NCBI GenBank assembly: GCA_020736575.1
Contig: JAGPYM010000041.1
Span: 62,001-126,000, forward strand
DNA length: 64,000 nucleotides
Direction: 5' to 3'
Origin: Thelonectria olida
Taxonomy: Eukaryota > Ascomycota > Sordariomycetes > Hypocreales > Nectriaceae
Position numbers and translations under genes: made by a program. Positions 23,320 through 34,431 of this stretch are shown here, one piece after another (within the stretch, counting starts at the first letter, position 1; each line of letters opens with the position of its first letter). The notes below the pieces were generated by a model. It was not told the origin of the DNA. It did no database searches and was given only the letters and a program-made list of their open reading frames with translations.

Positions 23320-25616
23320 TCAACCCAATCTGACACATTTCCTCTGCCACTGCCGAACTGACGTTTTCTGCCCTAATAGTCGTCTTCCTTCCCCGAACTG
23401 TACCTTCGAAAGATTGCCATTTCGAGTGAGTGTTATAGGGCAATGGCCTATTCTGAATCTGCCTTGGATAGATTCTATCGCGTGATCACGTAGTAGCTGG
23501 TCCCTAAAGTCGCCTTCCACTAGCCTATATTCCGGCTTCAAGACCCAACCGCTGCGACTGCTCCATGTCATCTTTTTGGTCTCATTCTTGCACTCTGGTG
23601 CGAGCGGCCGAAGCTTTATAGTTGCCATGCTGAATACCATATCTCGATTGGTTTTGCGTCTTTTTGGTTGCAGTGGTTTCGCATTGGGTGAGCGTTGTTT
23701 CCTCTTAGTCCCAAGGCCAGGCTCAGTCTTGATGTCAAGGTCATCGTCACTTGTGAGGTCGATTATGTTGCAAAGACGACTGTCGACTGCCGCCTTCCCG
23801 GGATCATTCTCTGGATCCGTCGCGAAACGACTATGGCGGGCTTCAGAAGCCGTCTCCGTGCATTGCGAAGCCCGCGAAGCGTTTTCTTCGTCTCTCCCAA
23901 CCGAGTCGTCTTCATCACCAAGAGCACTACGCACCGAAGCGCACGCACCGGGGGCCAGCTCGTTCCTCGTCTGGCCTCGGAGACGTTGCCCGCTTCTTTT
24001 GCAAGGCTCGGAGTGCTTTCCCGTTCCCTGCGCTGGCTTCTTCCCTGACCTGCGATACCGGCATCCTCAGGTCCCTGATCAGCAGAAGTCGTTTGGCCGT
24101 GCGTTGATGGGCTTCGGGAGTGCTGGAAACGATCCCATTCAGCCGTCTGATCTCTTGGTGGAGTACTGCCGGTAGCGGCGTACGAGATATCGCCGCCGCT
24201 TGGGCTGGTTGGAAGCCCAGCATCTTCATTGTTTGCAGCATCGATGGCTTCAGCGTCAGCTTTGGGCGCATATAAACCTGGATCTAGGCCTGGACCTCGA
24301 TCTGGGCCTAGACCAGCATCTGGGCCTAGACCTGCTTGGTCCCCCAAGTCGCTGTCGATGGAGGCGTCGCCAGCAGCAGGGGAGGAAGCTGGAAGCGGTT
24401 GAGCTCTGACGAAGAGATCCTCAGAAGTGGTTCCCTTGCTGCTCACAACGTTCTGGTCCTCCTCCTCGCCTTCGTTGACGGCCGTGTAGAAATCCCCACA
24501 AGCATTGCGCACTTCGGTAGCGCTTTCCGCTGGAACATCGCGAGTTCGATGAGCGCCTCGCCCGCTGCGCGGCGTATCGATGTCGGGGTTGTAGTCAGAG
24601 GCATTGGCAGAAGGGGGATCCGCAGGAGGGGTGGGTGGTAGGTGCGATCTCGACCACAGCTTTTGGTCTCTGGAGCTGCAAAAACAAGTGCGAGCTTCCT
24701 CGGCGAGTATTGCAGCCCTGACGCCGATATCGAATCCAAGACGCACAGTTGCAGCAAAGTCTGCACTCGAATTGGGAGGATGCAATGAGCCGTGTCCGCT
24801 CACGGGCATTGGGTGAGGGACGGGCCGGCTGTCGTGCTGGCTGTGCCCACTGGCGTCACCAGCGATGTCCCACCCCGCCATTGCCCATCCATAGATATCT
24901 TCGAGCGGAGGAGGGCGGCTCAGGTCGATAGTCGATGCGGCAGTTGGCATGGTTGAAACGCCACGTACTGTGACCAGGCTTGGTTCGTTGTGAACGAACA
25001 AATTCCCTGGGGCTCCATCGGAAGCGGGACAAGTCATTCCGGAGTGCTGCGGTTTGGTCGAGGCAGTAGCAATATCGCAGCCGGCTCTGGCAGCTGGCTC
25101 GCCGTCGCTCAGGGCGAGCGTAACCGCCATACTTCCATCGGCGGCGCACAAACCTGGGTCAAAGACAGACGAGGTCGTCACAGCGATAGCGCCGTAGCCG
25201 ACAGACGGAGTTTCTCGGCTATCGCTAGTTAAGATAGCTGCCTCAGCAAAGGTCTCCTGGCCATGGGTGTAGGCTGGCTTCAGGGACGCAGATTTCATCG
25301 TCTCCGTCGTAACATCGGCTTCAGACCTAGGAACCGGTCCCTCACCTGCTGTTGCGGGTTTGACAATGGAGTCGTAGGCGGTGGCGAAAGATGTGTCGTC
25401 GAGGAGAGAAGTGGTTGCCCCAAGCTCAGCAAAACCACCAAAGTCAATCTCAGGAAGCCAGAAGGGGCTCAAGAGACAGGTACTGGGTAACGAAACTGCT
25501 TTGGCGTCGAGATACCCGAGATCTCCGTTGTCCGTTGATAAGGCTTCGCCATCGAGATGACTCTGTGCGAGGCGGCAAGGAACACGAGGTTCGAAGAATG
25601 AACTAAACGTTGTCAT
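23320..25616 (-). CDS. Low-complexity nuclear-type protein with SUMO-interaction-like motif
   Basis: A long minus-strand ORF starts at 25616 (MTTFSSFFEPRVPCRLAQSH) and is rich in Asp, Ala, Pro, Ser and Thr. It includes DISYAATGSTPPRDQTAEWD and a glycine/aspartate/proline repeat (GLGPDAGLGPDRGPGLDPGL). Near 23940 the likely coding frame changes to one ending at 23320, which carries CNIIDLTSDDDLDIKTEP, a classic hydrophobic-acidic SUMO-interaction pattern, then a basic stretch (NAKPLQPKRRKTNRD) resembling a nuclear localisation signal. The frame change could be a one-base indel or a very short intron around GTGCGTGCGCTTCGG. No known domain is recognised. The upstream flank holds a 15-bp minisatellite. 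Confidence 0.5.
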
Positions 25617-25672
25617 TGTGCGGAATCTACCATGAAGAGCAGCTGGACTGGCAAGTTCTGAGGATGCACGTG

Positions 25673-25811
25673 GCGTGAAGAGGAAGAAGGTGAAGAGGAA
25701 GAAGGTGAAGAGGAAGAAGGTGAAGAGGAAGAAGGTGAAGAGGAAGAAGGTGAAGAGGAAGAAGGTGAAGAGGAAGAAGGTGAAGAGGAAGAAGAAAGTG
25801 AAGAGGAAGAA
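25673..25811. repeat. 15-bp minisatellite (GTGAAGAGGAAGAAG), about 9 units
   Basis: Near-perfect tandem copies of GTGAAGAGGAAGAAG, with one unit differing at the right end. On the minus strand it is a long polypyrimidine tract about 60 bp upstream of the ATG at 25616, where a fungal CT-rich promoter element would be expected. Open frames across it (Lys-Arg-Lys-Val repeats) are most likely not translated. Confidence 0.85.
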
Positions 25812-25994
25812 GTTTCTTCTTCACGGCAATGGGGCAGCATGCCTTTTAAATACTCTTGCGGCCCTTGTCCGGACCACGTTTTGTGATCTCGTCGTCTCCT
25901 CGGGTTGACCTTCAGCCGAGCCGGTCCCTAGATAAGCACAGCAGCGCCATGCTGAAACAAGAGATGATCCGTTTCACGGTCGTACCATGAGCGT

Positions 25995-27302
25995 GTGGAC
26001 TTGGATCGTCGCCACGTATTGCATGTGGAAGAGGGGAACCGGGCAGCGAGCGTGATGCTGGTTGGCATACGAAACTTGCTACCCGTGACCCGATCACGAC
26101 TATACTCGGGTCTCGGTCGGACTTTCGAATGCACAACGTTGACTGAGTTGGCAACATCTGGGAGTATTACGGTATATGAGGACGTCGAAGGCAGAGATCT
26201 CACTTCTGCTGGTCACTCATCGAGCAGATGGGCTCCGTTGCGGTCGATGCTCCCAGTGTTTCTTGAGCACGGCGAACGCAAGACGCTGGTTCATCGAGAA
26301 GATTGTCAAACGACCGCAGCATCGTCCTCGACCCGGGACGCCTACGCGAGAGAGTAGGGAGGGCTTTCCGACGATGGCTCGACGATCACAGCATTGTGTT
26401 CAGAAAGAAACCTCTGCCGATCCTCAAATCCGACAACCGAGAGGGGTTTCTACTTAAACGCAACGGCGGCGTTCAGTACGGGCTCGACCCCGGGTAGTGC
26501 TGTCGATGTTGAACCACCGCATAGGAATCGCCACGGGGAGGCGAACGTCGAGAGTGGGTTGTGGAGGGTGAATGAGTCAGAGGATCAGTAGAGAAGGAGT
26601 CGGTCACAAACGGGAGGCCTCTACTCATAAACACCAGGAAAGCAGTACCCGTTGCAATGATACCTGGCAGCTACGACGATGCGGGATAGTGAGATAAAGA
26701 GTACGAGTAGCGCCAGGTCCATTACTCCCCGACCACCACACTTTCATAAGCCTATCTGCGGTACCAAGCCACATCATCGCGGCCCGTATGCGCTTCAAAC
26801 CGCTCGACTCTGGGTGAGACACAGTTTGTAACGCCCTCGAACATCTCTCGATCCAGATACGAGATGCTACGGCTTTCAACGCACACGATCTCTGGTTCTT
26901 CTTGCGCCGCTGTTCCGCGGAAGGCTGGCGCACGTACTACCTCTTCCCGAATGAGTACTCGAGATCTATCAACAGGGATGCAAAAGAGAGCGACCTTCTA
27001 CTTTTTCTATCGCTTCCGAGCACGTATCGATCGTTGGTGCATCTTGACTGGTCACAGCTTCACAGACAATGCCTCGAGATATCTCGTCAGAAGGCTGGCA
27101 CGTGAATGCATGTACATCTCGACACGATTGCCTCAACGGACGCATTAGAAGTGCTGCGTGTAGCAAAGGCATCATTGTCTCTGGACCGCTTTGAATCTGG
27201 CGACCTCCTCGCAAAGAGCTCAATCTGTAGACCCTGAGCTGACTACCGAGGTCCGAGGCAAGCTTACCGCTTTTCTGGACGCCCTCATGGGGGCTAACTA
27301 GG
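25995..27302 (+). pseudogene. Degraded coding region of unknown family
   Basis: Several plus-strand segments look like protein but are split between frames. They include HVLHVEEGNRAASVMLVGIR, then GRLRERVGRAFRRWLDDHS with VFRKKPLPILKSDNREGFLL, then DHHTFISLSAVPSHIIAARM. A later part has LEHLSIQIRDATAFNAHDLW, RTYYLFPNEYSRSINRDAKE and HLDTIASTDALEVLRVAKAS, ending TTEVRGKLTAFLDALMGAN and a stop at about 27300. In-frame TGA codons interrupt at about 26815 and 27076, and one-base shifts occur near 26495 and 27210. The TGAs could derive from CGA by C-to-T change. I recognise no domain and cannot say what it encoded. Confidence 0.4.
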
Positions 27303-28179
27303 AGTATGTCCGCTCACGTCGAGAAATAGGTTCTGCTAACGGTAGCAAACGATGTTCCGGAAGTTCACCGCAACACTCGAGATATAGGCTGCGATAACCC
27401 ACGCACGATGTCACAGCGCGACGAAGACAATTGTAGTGGTGGAATGCGTTGCCGTGATCGCTCGGTTGGCTTTCCCCCCTTTTCTCCTTTCCTCCAGAGG
27501 AGGCTCTCTGTGTACGTGTGCGCGGGAAGGACTTACAGATAAGTGACCCTACTGCCTTGTGAGCACTGCACACTGCTTCTACGTTGATGCTACTCACAAA
27601 GGCAATTGGGCTTCGTTCGCCAAGTATTCATGCTAGCCAGCTGCAGGATGGAGGAGCGGAGTGCCCGGAGGAAACCCAAGCTGGTTCTCTTTTCCAAGCA
27701 AGAGGTCAGGCATCTGACAGGTTAGAAGTGAAAGGATGAGACGACAACGTCAGACGTCTACGCTTAGGGAAGCTAGCATCCGAGCGAGAACACGCGCTTG
27801 GAGGTAATACTGGACGACGAGGTTGTACAGTAGACTGCGATGTTCTCGAAGAGACGTCCACGGCAGCAGCGCAGCCTACTCCCGAGGGTTCATTTCTGGA
27901 GCTGGGTCCATTTTGGCCCGATGTATTAGCATTATGCGGGACACCTGCAGTTTGGCAGAGCGTTGTAAAAGAGGAATCTGTACATATATGCTCAAAACTG
28001 TACAGTACATGTACTACCTGGAACGAGCCCTGCTGTTTCGTCCCGGTCAGCATGCCCAACTCCCCCACCACGTGTTTGGCCAGATGTGATCTTCTTTCGT
28101 TGTCCGTCCAGTCTATCGTCTTGTCCGAGGCCGCAGGTCTGACAGGGTCCGGCAGCCCATCTCGCCCCCGAAAGCTCGC
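27303..28179. other. Spacer with a possible 3' exon on the minus strand
   Basis: A minus-strand frame at about 28014-27706 follows a good acceptor (GTTCCAG) and encodes VVHVLYSFEHICTDSSFTTL through SCSRSDASFPKRRRLTLSS-like residues. It may be the last exon of the 28180-29151 gene (donor GTACGTAAG near 28185). The palindromic stretch CTGTACAGTACATGTAC at 27998-28014 sits on that junction. The rest shows nothing recognisable. Confidence 0.3.
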
Positions 28180-29151
28180 TTACGTACCCGGCACTCTGCC
28201 CAGACAGAATTTGGCAGCGTTTTGAGGGCCGCATCTGATAATGACAAACGTATGCCCCAGTGGACCTACAACAAATCCTTCAGCTCTGACACGCTCGCCC
28301 GAGGAAGGTGAAGTCGGGCATCGAGTCGGGCATCGAGTCGGGCATCGAGTCTCGGATCCTGGGGGACATGCCTTCTCAGGAGACGCACAGGAGCCGGAAA
28401 GATGTCGAGCTGGGGCCGGAGATGGCCGCGTTTCGTCGGCCACCAACGGCGGCAGTTCCTCCTGGCTCACGTCGCCACCCGTCCCAACCCTCTCGATTTC
28501 GATTTCGGTTCCGGTTCCGTTTCCGCTCTTCAGCGGTTGTGACGTGTTGACAAGAGCGTCTCTTTCCGGAGGTTGAGGGACGATCGACGTGGCTGCGGTG
28601 TCTTGGGCCGATGTGGGTTCCGCCGAGGATTCATCGGTCGGGGCCGGGAGGTGGGTTTCGGCATCCACTGACCCCGTTGCAGGATCCTCATGCGGTCCGG
28701 CCGGATCACAACCTCTCGTGCCAGTTTCACCAGTCTTCTTCCGCAATGGCACAACCTTGCGTGGGATTGTCGTTTTGACGATGCGGGGTGATTGAAATGC
28801 GACCGGTGACTTCCTCTTTCCCAGAACAGGCTCCACGTACGCGCTCACCGTCAGGGAATCGGCGGTCTTCCCGTCGCACGGCGCTTCGGTCTCTGAAGCC
28901 ATGAGAGCAGCTCGTCGTTCGCCAACCAACCCAGCCTTGCCAGGTACGCACCACAGAGCGCCGCTGGTCCTATATATTCCATCACGTGTCGCCTGGCTGT
29001 CATCGGTCGACGGGCGTGGCGCTCGTCTCTTTCGGACTAGACCACCCGGTGCGACCAAAATCGGACTCCACGCGCAAATTGGGGTAAAACTCGGATCGAC
29101 CAAGATGTGGTGTGTAGGGGAAACCGTCATGCCCGCGCGTTGCGTGTCCAT
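28180..29151 (-). CDS. Hypothetical low-complexity protein
   Basis: ORF of 323 codons starting MDTQRAGMTVSPTHHILVDP; an internal ATG (MASETEAPCDGK) is an alternative start. It is rich in Pro, Thr, Ser and Glu, with basic patches (LVRKRRAPRPS, IPRKVVPLRKKTGE). A 12-bp tandem repeat (28313-28348, GTCGGGCATCGA three times) encodes CPTR repeats. No domain is recognised. Like the 23.3-25.6 kb gene it has the look of a nuclear disordered protein. Its 3' end may be spliced to the frame at 28014-27706. The antisense frame is also partly open, so confidence is moderate. Confidence 0.4.
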   Translation of the reverse strand: MDTQRAGMTVSPTHHILVDPSFTPICAWSPILVAPGGLVRKRRAPRPSTDDSQATRDGIYRTSGALWCVPGKAGLVGERRAALMASETEAPCDGKTADSLTVSAYVEPVLGKRKSPVAFQSPRIVKTTIPRKVVPLRKKTGETGTRGCDPAGPHEDPATGSVDAETHLPAPTDESSAEPTSAQDTAATSIVPQPPERDALVNTSQPLKSGNGTGTEIEIERVGTGGDVSQEELPPLVADETRPSPAPARHLSGSCASPEKACPPGSETRCPTRCPTRCPTSPSSGERVRAEGFVVGPLGHTFVIIRCGPQNAAKFCLGRVPGT

Positions 29152-29373
29152 TTTGAGACCAAGGACAATTCTGCCAGGTGGGAACCCTGGCGGCGTCCCT
29201 ACGCTGGTTCGTCGTTGCTCGTGCGGTAGCGGGGTGTGTCCGCCGTGATGAAACGAAAAGGTTATCAGTTATGTTAAAAGATCTAAGTTACCTACGTCTG
29301 AGAGGAGCACAGCTCCTTACATAGTATTCACATCCCAGCCACCAGCAGATCGGACCATCTTAGTCATACGGTC

Positions 29374-29751
29374 TCAACACGCCGGGAACAGATCAGCGTC
29401 GTCCCTCCTCGCTCCGACCTGCACTTGTCCGGTATTTCGAACATTGGCACGAGGCTCCATGAGGCATTCTGCGATGTGGCGGTACCGGCTGTCCTGAAGC
29501 GTGTCTCTGGGCGGAGCGATCAACTGGACCTGCGGCGGAGTCTCTGGAAGTCGAGTTGGTTGGCTCAAGTGGGTGCGCTCGTTGTAGAGCCGCAAGGCGC
29601 GAGTATGAAGCGGGAGGGACGGCTCACCAGACATGGTCCGGTATCGAGCCAGTCTTTCGATTTTTGCATGAAGGTTGTTGTTTCCAGAGCGTCGGAAGAT
29701 ATGGTTTGCTGAATCGCATAGTTGCTGGATCATATACTTGCCGGATCGCAC
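29374..29751 (-). CDS. Doubtful hypothetical ORF downstream of DUF3723 gene
   Basis: A 125-codon ORF encodes KYMIQQLCDSANHIFRRSGN and further on SRYRHIAECLMEPRANVRNT. It shows reasonable amino-acid composition but no known domain. It lies about 90 bp beyond the stop of the DUF3723 gene on the same strand and could be a continuation of that gene through an unseen intron or frameshift. Confidence 0.25.
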   Translation of the reverse strand: MRSGKYMIQQLCDSANHIFRRSGNNNLHAKIERLARYRTMSGEPSLPLHTRALRLYNERTHLSQPTRLPETPPQVQLIAPPRDTLQDSRYRHIAECLMEPRANVRNTGQVQVGARRDDADLFPAC

Positions 29752-29842
29752 AAGGTACCGATTGCGTACAACCCCCTGTTAGCACCAGACCGTGGAGTGG
29801 ATTGGAGACATCTTGGTCGACACACAAGGCAATGGCCTGTGA

Positions 29843-31654
29843 TCAACCGCCAGGTCCATTTCGCAACTCTCTCGCGGCCACGACTAACTGACTTGAAATT
29901 TCGAAGTCTCCTTCCGGAAGCAGTATGACGATATCCATACCCGAGTCCATCACAGCTTTCAAGCATCTATCCATGGGTATCGGATCCAGATAGACAGTCC
30001 AAGACTTCAACCTATATCTTCTCAGGAATTCACGTATAGCGTGCCTGAGACCAGACGAGTCGTCTATAGTCTTTAGCTCCTGGTGGTGTTGCTTCCAGCG
30101 AATCCTTCCATGGTCCTGATATGGTTCCACGAACACAATCGAGTCGGCAACGGCGACAGCTGCTTGGTGCTCGATCATGGATGCTTCGTCCGTGACTGAC
30201 TGTACTTCCGAGTACCAGCTGGTCGTTTGCGCTTCATCTTCATCGTGAGCTGAACCGTTTGTCTCCAGGTCGTCTTGCCTCAAGGACATGATTTGTTGTA
30301 AAAGTGTCTGACCTCTATGCTCCTCATCTAGATCCTCCTGCTCCTCCTGCTGCTGCTCCTCTTCCAGATCGTCTAGATCCTCCTCTTGCTCGTTCCACTC
30401 CGCCCGCTCCTCACTGTCGGTAAGAGACTGGTCGGTCGAGAGTTGCTGACCACGACTCGTGGTCGAAGCGAGCTCGTCATCCCCCTCAAGACCCCCGAAG
30501 AATGCCAAGTACTGTGAACGCAGCACGAAGAACGATGTGATCTGACTGTTCCGTACGCTGATTGGTTCGTACGCAACATGGAGGTTGTGAATGGACAGAA
30601 GCTGCCGATCGCTTTCGTAAGTGCTTTCGCTTGGACATCCGCATCGGGAGGCGACATTGGCCGAGATGGCGACGGCGAGCTTCTCCAGTGGCGATTCCGA
30701 GTCAGTATTATCTGTACTCAATCCATCCTTCCTCGTCATATCTGTTGTCTTCAAGTTGTTGATCTCCACAGACTGGAATCCGAGGTGATCAGCAAAAGCC
30801 GCCAACTGTGCCAAGACCTTGTTGTCTGCCCTCTCGGGCGGCACCCCGGCCAGCAACCTGTCCTTTCTTCTCCGCGGTTGCTGCGACAGCTTGCGGTAGT
30901 TTTGGATGACATATATCCACAAGCGTCTTGCCGGTATGCCAACTAGGGCGTCTGAATGGGCTTCATCGCCTTTGGAACTCTGCAGAGCCATGTGCATTGT
31001 TCCCGGTCCCACCGGGATGACATGTCGCATGCTCTCGGCCCACATCTGGAAGAACAAGACGTCGCGGAGGAAGGTGAATAGCGATGGGATCACGCAAGGT
31101 ATCCCCTGCAGCTGCTCCCAGATGACCACGCGCTCGGCACAGCTGAACTCGCTGAAGATTTCGCCCCGGGCCAGCTGTGTCAAGATGGACTCCGAATCCT
31201 CGACTGAGTACCGCGGGCACCGCAACTCGACAGCTTTGACGGTCGCCGAGTCGATCTTCGCCAGCGACCTGTCCAGCCCCTGAAGGATGGCGAGCCAGAC
31301 CGTCATGATGTGCTCCAGATACCGAGCCAGCTCCTAGCGACGGTTACGGTCGAATGCCCAGCATCGGGGTTCGTGGTGCCTCACCTCGTCACATTTCAGG
31401 CTGATCAGCTTGTGGGCAGTACTGATCCTCATGCCGGATCGAAGTCCCGGCACATCGAGGAGAGGATCGAGGGCCGCTCTCAGCCGGGCGTTTTGCAGCA
31501 GCTGGCGGGCGCATCGCCGCACGTGGTTGGATGAGAGCCGCGCCTTCCTTGCGTCGAATGCGTGTCGACTTCTCGATTCGTCTCCTCGCGACTCCCGGCT
31601 GATTTCCCAATATATGTCAACATCTTGCGAGCTGTCCTGGACTCGTGCCGGCAT
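29843..31654 (-). CDS. DUF3723-family protein (recurrent Starship cargo family)
   Basis: Two exons, 31654-31385 and 31333-29843, joined by a 51-nt intron (GTGAGG to CGCTAG) that restores KCDE/ELARYLEHIMTVW in frame. Total about 586 residues. The conserved DUF3723 part is VELRCPRYSVEDSESILTQL, ARGEIFSEFSCAERVVIWEQ and IPCVIPSLFTFLRDVLFFQM. Then come an acidic Glu/Gln/Asp-rich linker (around 30,300-30,400) and a C-terminal region (KSWTVYLDPIPMDRCLKAVM, DIVILLPEGDFEI). The function of the family is unknown; it is one of five gene families reported to recur in Starship giant transposons. It is divergent from the ferric reductase gene. The reading frame looks undamaged. Confidence 0.75.
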
Positions 31655-31989
31655 TTCCTCGTTGCAGAGTACACGGAGTCGGGTTGATCAGCCTCATATG
31701 TGGTGCGTGGACGCCGTTTGCGGCCCATTCGCTTTCGCTGCTTCAACCCTCGACGCAGACAGTCCCCGAGCAGAAAATGGACACGCCCGTACACACTCAC
31801 GCACACTCGCGCATACGCGCGCCAGAATCGCTCGGCCGATACTTGACGATTCCCTTTTCGCTCCCTTCTCGGATTGCACCCCGCCTAAAGCAATGAAGCA
31901 AAGCCCCGACTTATATCTGATCCGCCCTCCGTTGCGTGCTGGGCACGCTCAGGTCCTCCGGGAAAGCACTTCTCCTCAGCGCCTTCCGT
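31655..31989. promoter_or_regulatory. Shared upstream region of DUF3723 and ferric reductase genes
   Basis: The two genes diverge from this 335-bp spacer. A CACACTCACGCACACTCGCG-type stretch lies at about 31791-31820. No TATA box was assigned with confidence. Several overlapping ORFs cross the region but none has a domain. Confidence 0.4.
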
Positions 31990-33993
31990 CATGGAACCCA
32001 CAGCCATCTTTGCGATCGGCTTTTGCGCCTCGTTTCTGGCCGCGTTCCTGCTGCGCACCTAGTCCCACACCTGAGGCGCATTGCCGTACGCGCCTGGGCG
32101 TTCGCGCTGAAGAACCTTTACTACCGCTACGCCGTGCGACGTCACGCGTGGTTCGGTCCCTTCACGATATCGTCTATTCTCGCTCACCTCGTCTATGTCG
32201 GCGGCAACGTGGCCTGCCTGTGCTACACCGGTCGTGCAGTCTCGTCTACCATCGCTTCTCGAGCCGCCATCCTTTCCCTCATCAACATCGGCCCGCTGTT
32301 CCTTGCTCCTCATCTGAGTTTTCTAGCTGACCTTTTCGGCGTGCTGTTGACGACGTATCGACAAGTCCACCGCTCTTGCGGCCTCGTATCGGCGAGTCTC
32401 TTGCTCACTCACGCCCTGGCAGCGATGCGGACCCGCTCAGTTCCGCTCGACACATGGTCACTATCGTGTGCCATCACGGTACGATGCTCCCTTTCTCCGC
32501 GCAGCGCATCGCAGGCGTGCGCACCAGTCTCGCATCGTCTGTTGGCTGGTGCTGCAGAGCGTTTTGGCTGATGTTGTTGACTGATGTTGTTGACTGATGT
32601 TGTTGACTGATGTTGTTGGCTGGCGTTGTTGACTGATGTTGTTGGCTGACGTTGTCGGCTGGTGCGTGCCGCAGGGTGCTTCGGCCCTCGTCCTCCTCGT
32701 AGTGCTCTCGATCCCCTCGCTGCGCAGACGCTCGTACGAGCTCTTCCTTCGCCTCCACCAACTGCTAGCCGTCGTTTTTGCCGCCTCCGCCGTCTACCAC
32801 GTCTTCTCTGTTTCCGATCTGTATCGGCGCCCCGTGTACATCTTCGGGGGCATCTGCGGCCTTTCTCTGCTCACGCAAGCGTCCCTTTTGCTGTACCGCA
32901 ACTATGTTCACGGGAAACCGTGGCCGCGCATCCAGGTCGAGTACGACAACGACACCCTCCGAGCCACCCTCCGCCTTCCGCGCCCGGTGCGCGTAGATGC
33001 GGGCCAGTACATCAACCTATGGGTCCCCTCGCGGGCGTGGCTGTCCAGCCACCCTTTCACGGTGACGTCCTGGTCGCCTGTTGCGCAGGACAGCATGGAT
33101 CTGATCATCGAGCCGCGGAGGGGCTTCACGAACAAGCTGAGGCAGCTTTCGCAGTACGGCCAGAACCAGTACCTTGCTTTCTTCAGCGGGCCCCACGGCA
33201 CCACGCTACCTGTCCTTGAGTACCAGACTGTCATCCTGGTGGCGACCAATTTCGGCCTCGTCTGGATGCGCCCCTACATCAAAAAGCTCTTCAACGACTA
33301 CGAGCTCGGGAACAGATTCCGGAGGCGTGTCCGGCTAGTGTGGCACCTCGACCTGCAAGGTAAGCCCACCCGTCTTTGTTGATGTGCCCGTTGACGGATG
33401 TGCGTGCTGATTGGTAGAGACCGAGACGGCCTTGTGGCGCTGGTCCGACCACTGATCGACGACATTCTAGAAAACGCCGCGCAGAACAACTATGTAAGCT
33501 CGGCCGCCCTGTTTGGACTCACCCGCTGAGCTCTGTTTGCAGAATCTGTGCGTCTCCATCTACTGCCCCTATTGGGAAACCCAGGCCTTGGGCGACCACG
33601 ACCGTCTTTTCGTCTATAAAGATGCGCCCGACGTTAAGGAAATCATCCAATCGGAGCATTTCGGACACTTCAGGACCACTCTCCAGCAACTTCCCGGGGA
33701 TGAACTAGATGACGAGAAGAACAGCGCCGACTCCTCCGATGGGACGGCAGCAGACTTGCCATCCAGGGATGCCAGACTTGCTGGAGATGTGCAGCGGCAG
33801 ATCAGACGAGCAAACGGGAGAGGCTTGGTTCTCGGTATGCTTCTCGATAGCATCCGGCGATGTCTGGTTTCGATTACTGACTCGCTGTGCAGTGTCCAGT
33901 ACCGATGCAATGAGGAAGGCGTTGCGTGAGACGATTCGTGATTACGTTGGTGATGGGTTCACGTTACGGGAACTAGAATACCAGGCAAAGTGA
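31990..33993 (+). CDS. Ferric reductase-like transmembrane oxidoreductase (FRE family), one frameshift
   Basis: Membrane flavocytochrome that would pass electrons from NADPH via FAD and two haems to ferric iron outside the cell. It starts MEPTAIFAIGFCASFLAAFL, a membrane segment. One base seems missing near 32060, after which the frame continues HLRRIAVRAWAFALKNLYYR. Haem-ligand histidine pairs are visible: RQVHRSCGLVSASLLLTHA and LRLHQLLAVVFAASAVYHV. The FAD motif is HPFTVTSW and GPHGTT follows. The NADPH-binding loop (ATNFGLVWMRPYI) lacks the usual GGxGI glycines, which may weaken activity. Exons: 31990-32478, 32675-33359, 33420-33493, 33543-33834, 33893-33993. Intron 1 holds a minisatellite. 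FRE is a recurrent Starship cargo family. Confidence 0.85.
32569..32659. repeat. 13-bp minisatellite inside ferric reductase intron 1, 7 units
   Basis: Seven tandem units of TGATGTTGTTGAC with scattered A/G and C/T differences in the last four. The array lies in the 196-nt intron 32479-32674, much longer than the other introns here (about 50-60 nt), so the array expanded the intron. The 3' splice site CCGCAG follows it directly. Confidence 0.9.
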
Positions 33994-34431
33994 AATGCGT
34001 TGACCCTTTTCACCCTCTATTTTTCTGCCTTCTGCTTTTTCTGCCCTTCTGCTTTTTCTGCGCTCATACCATGCGCTCGTATGTGAGATCTAATCTAAGC
34101 CATGATTGCCCTATGCACAGCATGGTGCAGCTACTATAGACATATTCTAAACAATACTCTATCGCCCCTACATCCCGTAGGGCCGTAGCCTTAGCATAGA
34201 GATTTCTCGCTCAACAGAAAGGAAAAGAAAATATACACACGCACATCTGAGCAGAATATTCAAGTTCAACGAAATAATCGTCCGCCGACCGCGATGAGGT
34301 CGCAAAGCACTCGATTCGAGTTTTGGATAAATACATAACTTCACGCCAACAGCGCGCCCAGTTTTATCTATCTACGTTGGCCGTGCCAGTGATTGCAAAA
34401 CGTGACCCGACAGCATGCAACCTCCTACCTC
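33994..34431. other. Intergenic, nothing recognised
   Basis: The 3' flank of the ferric reductase has a CT-rich repeated phrase (TTCTGCTTTTTCTGCCCTTC). No ORF or RNA gene is supported. Confidence 0.4.

Noticed and set aside
25675..25908. Lys-Arg-Lys-Val repeat ORF
   Set aside because: Produced by the 15-bp minisatellite; no start context or homology supports translation.
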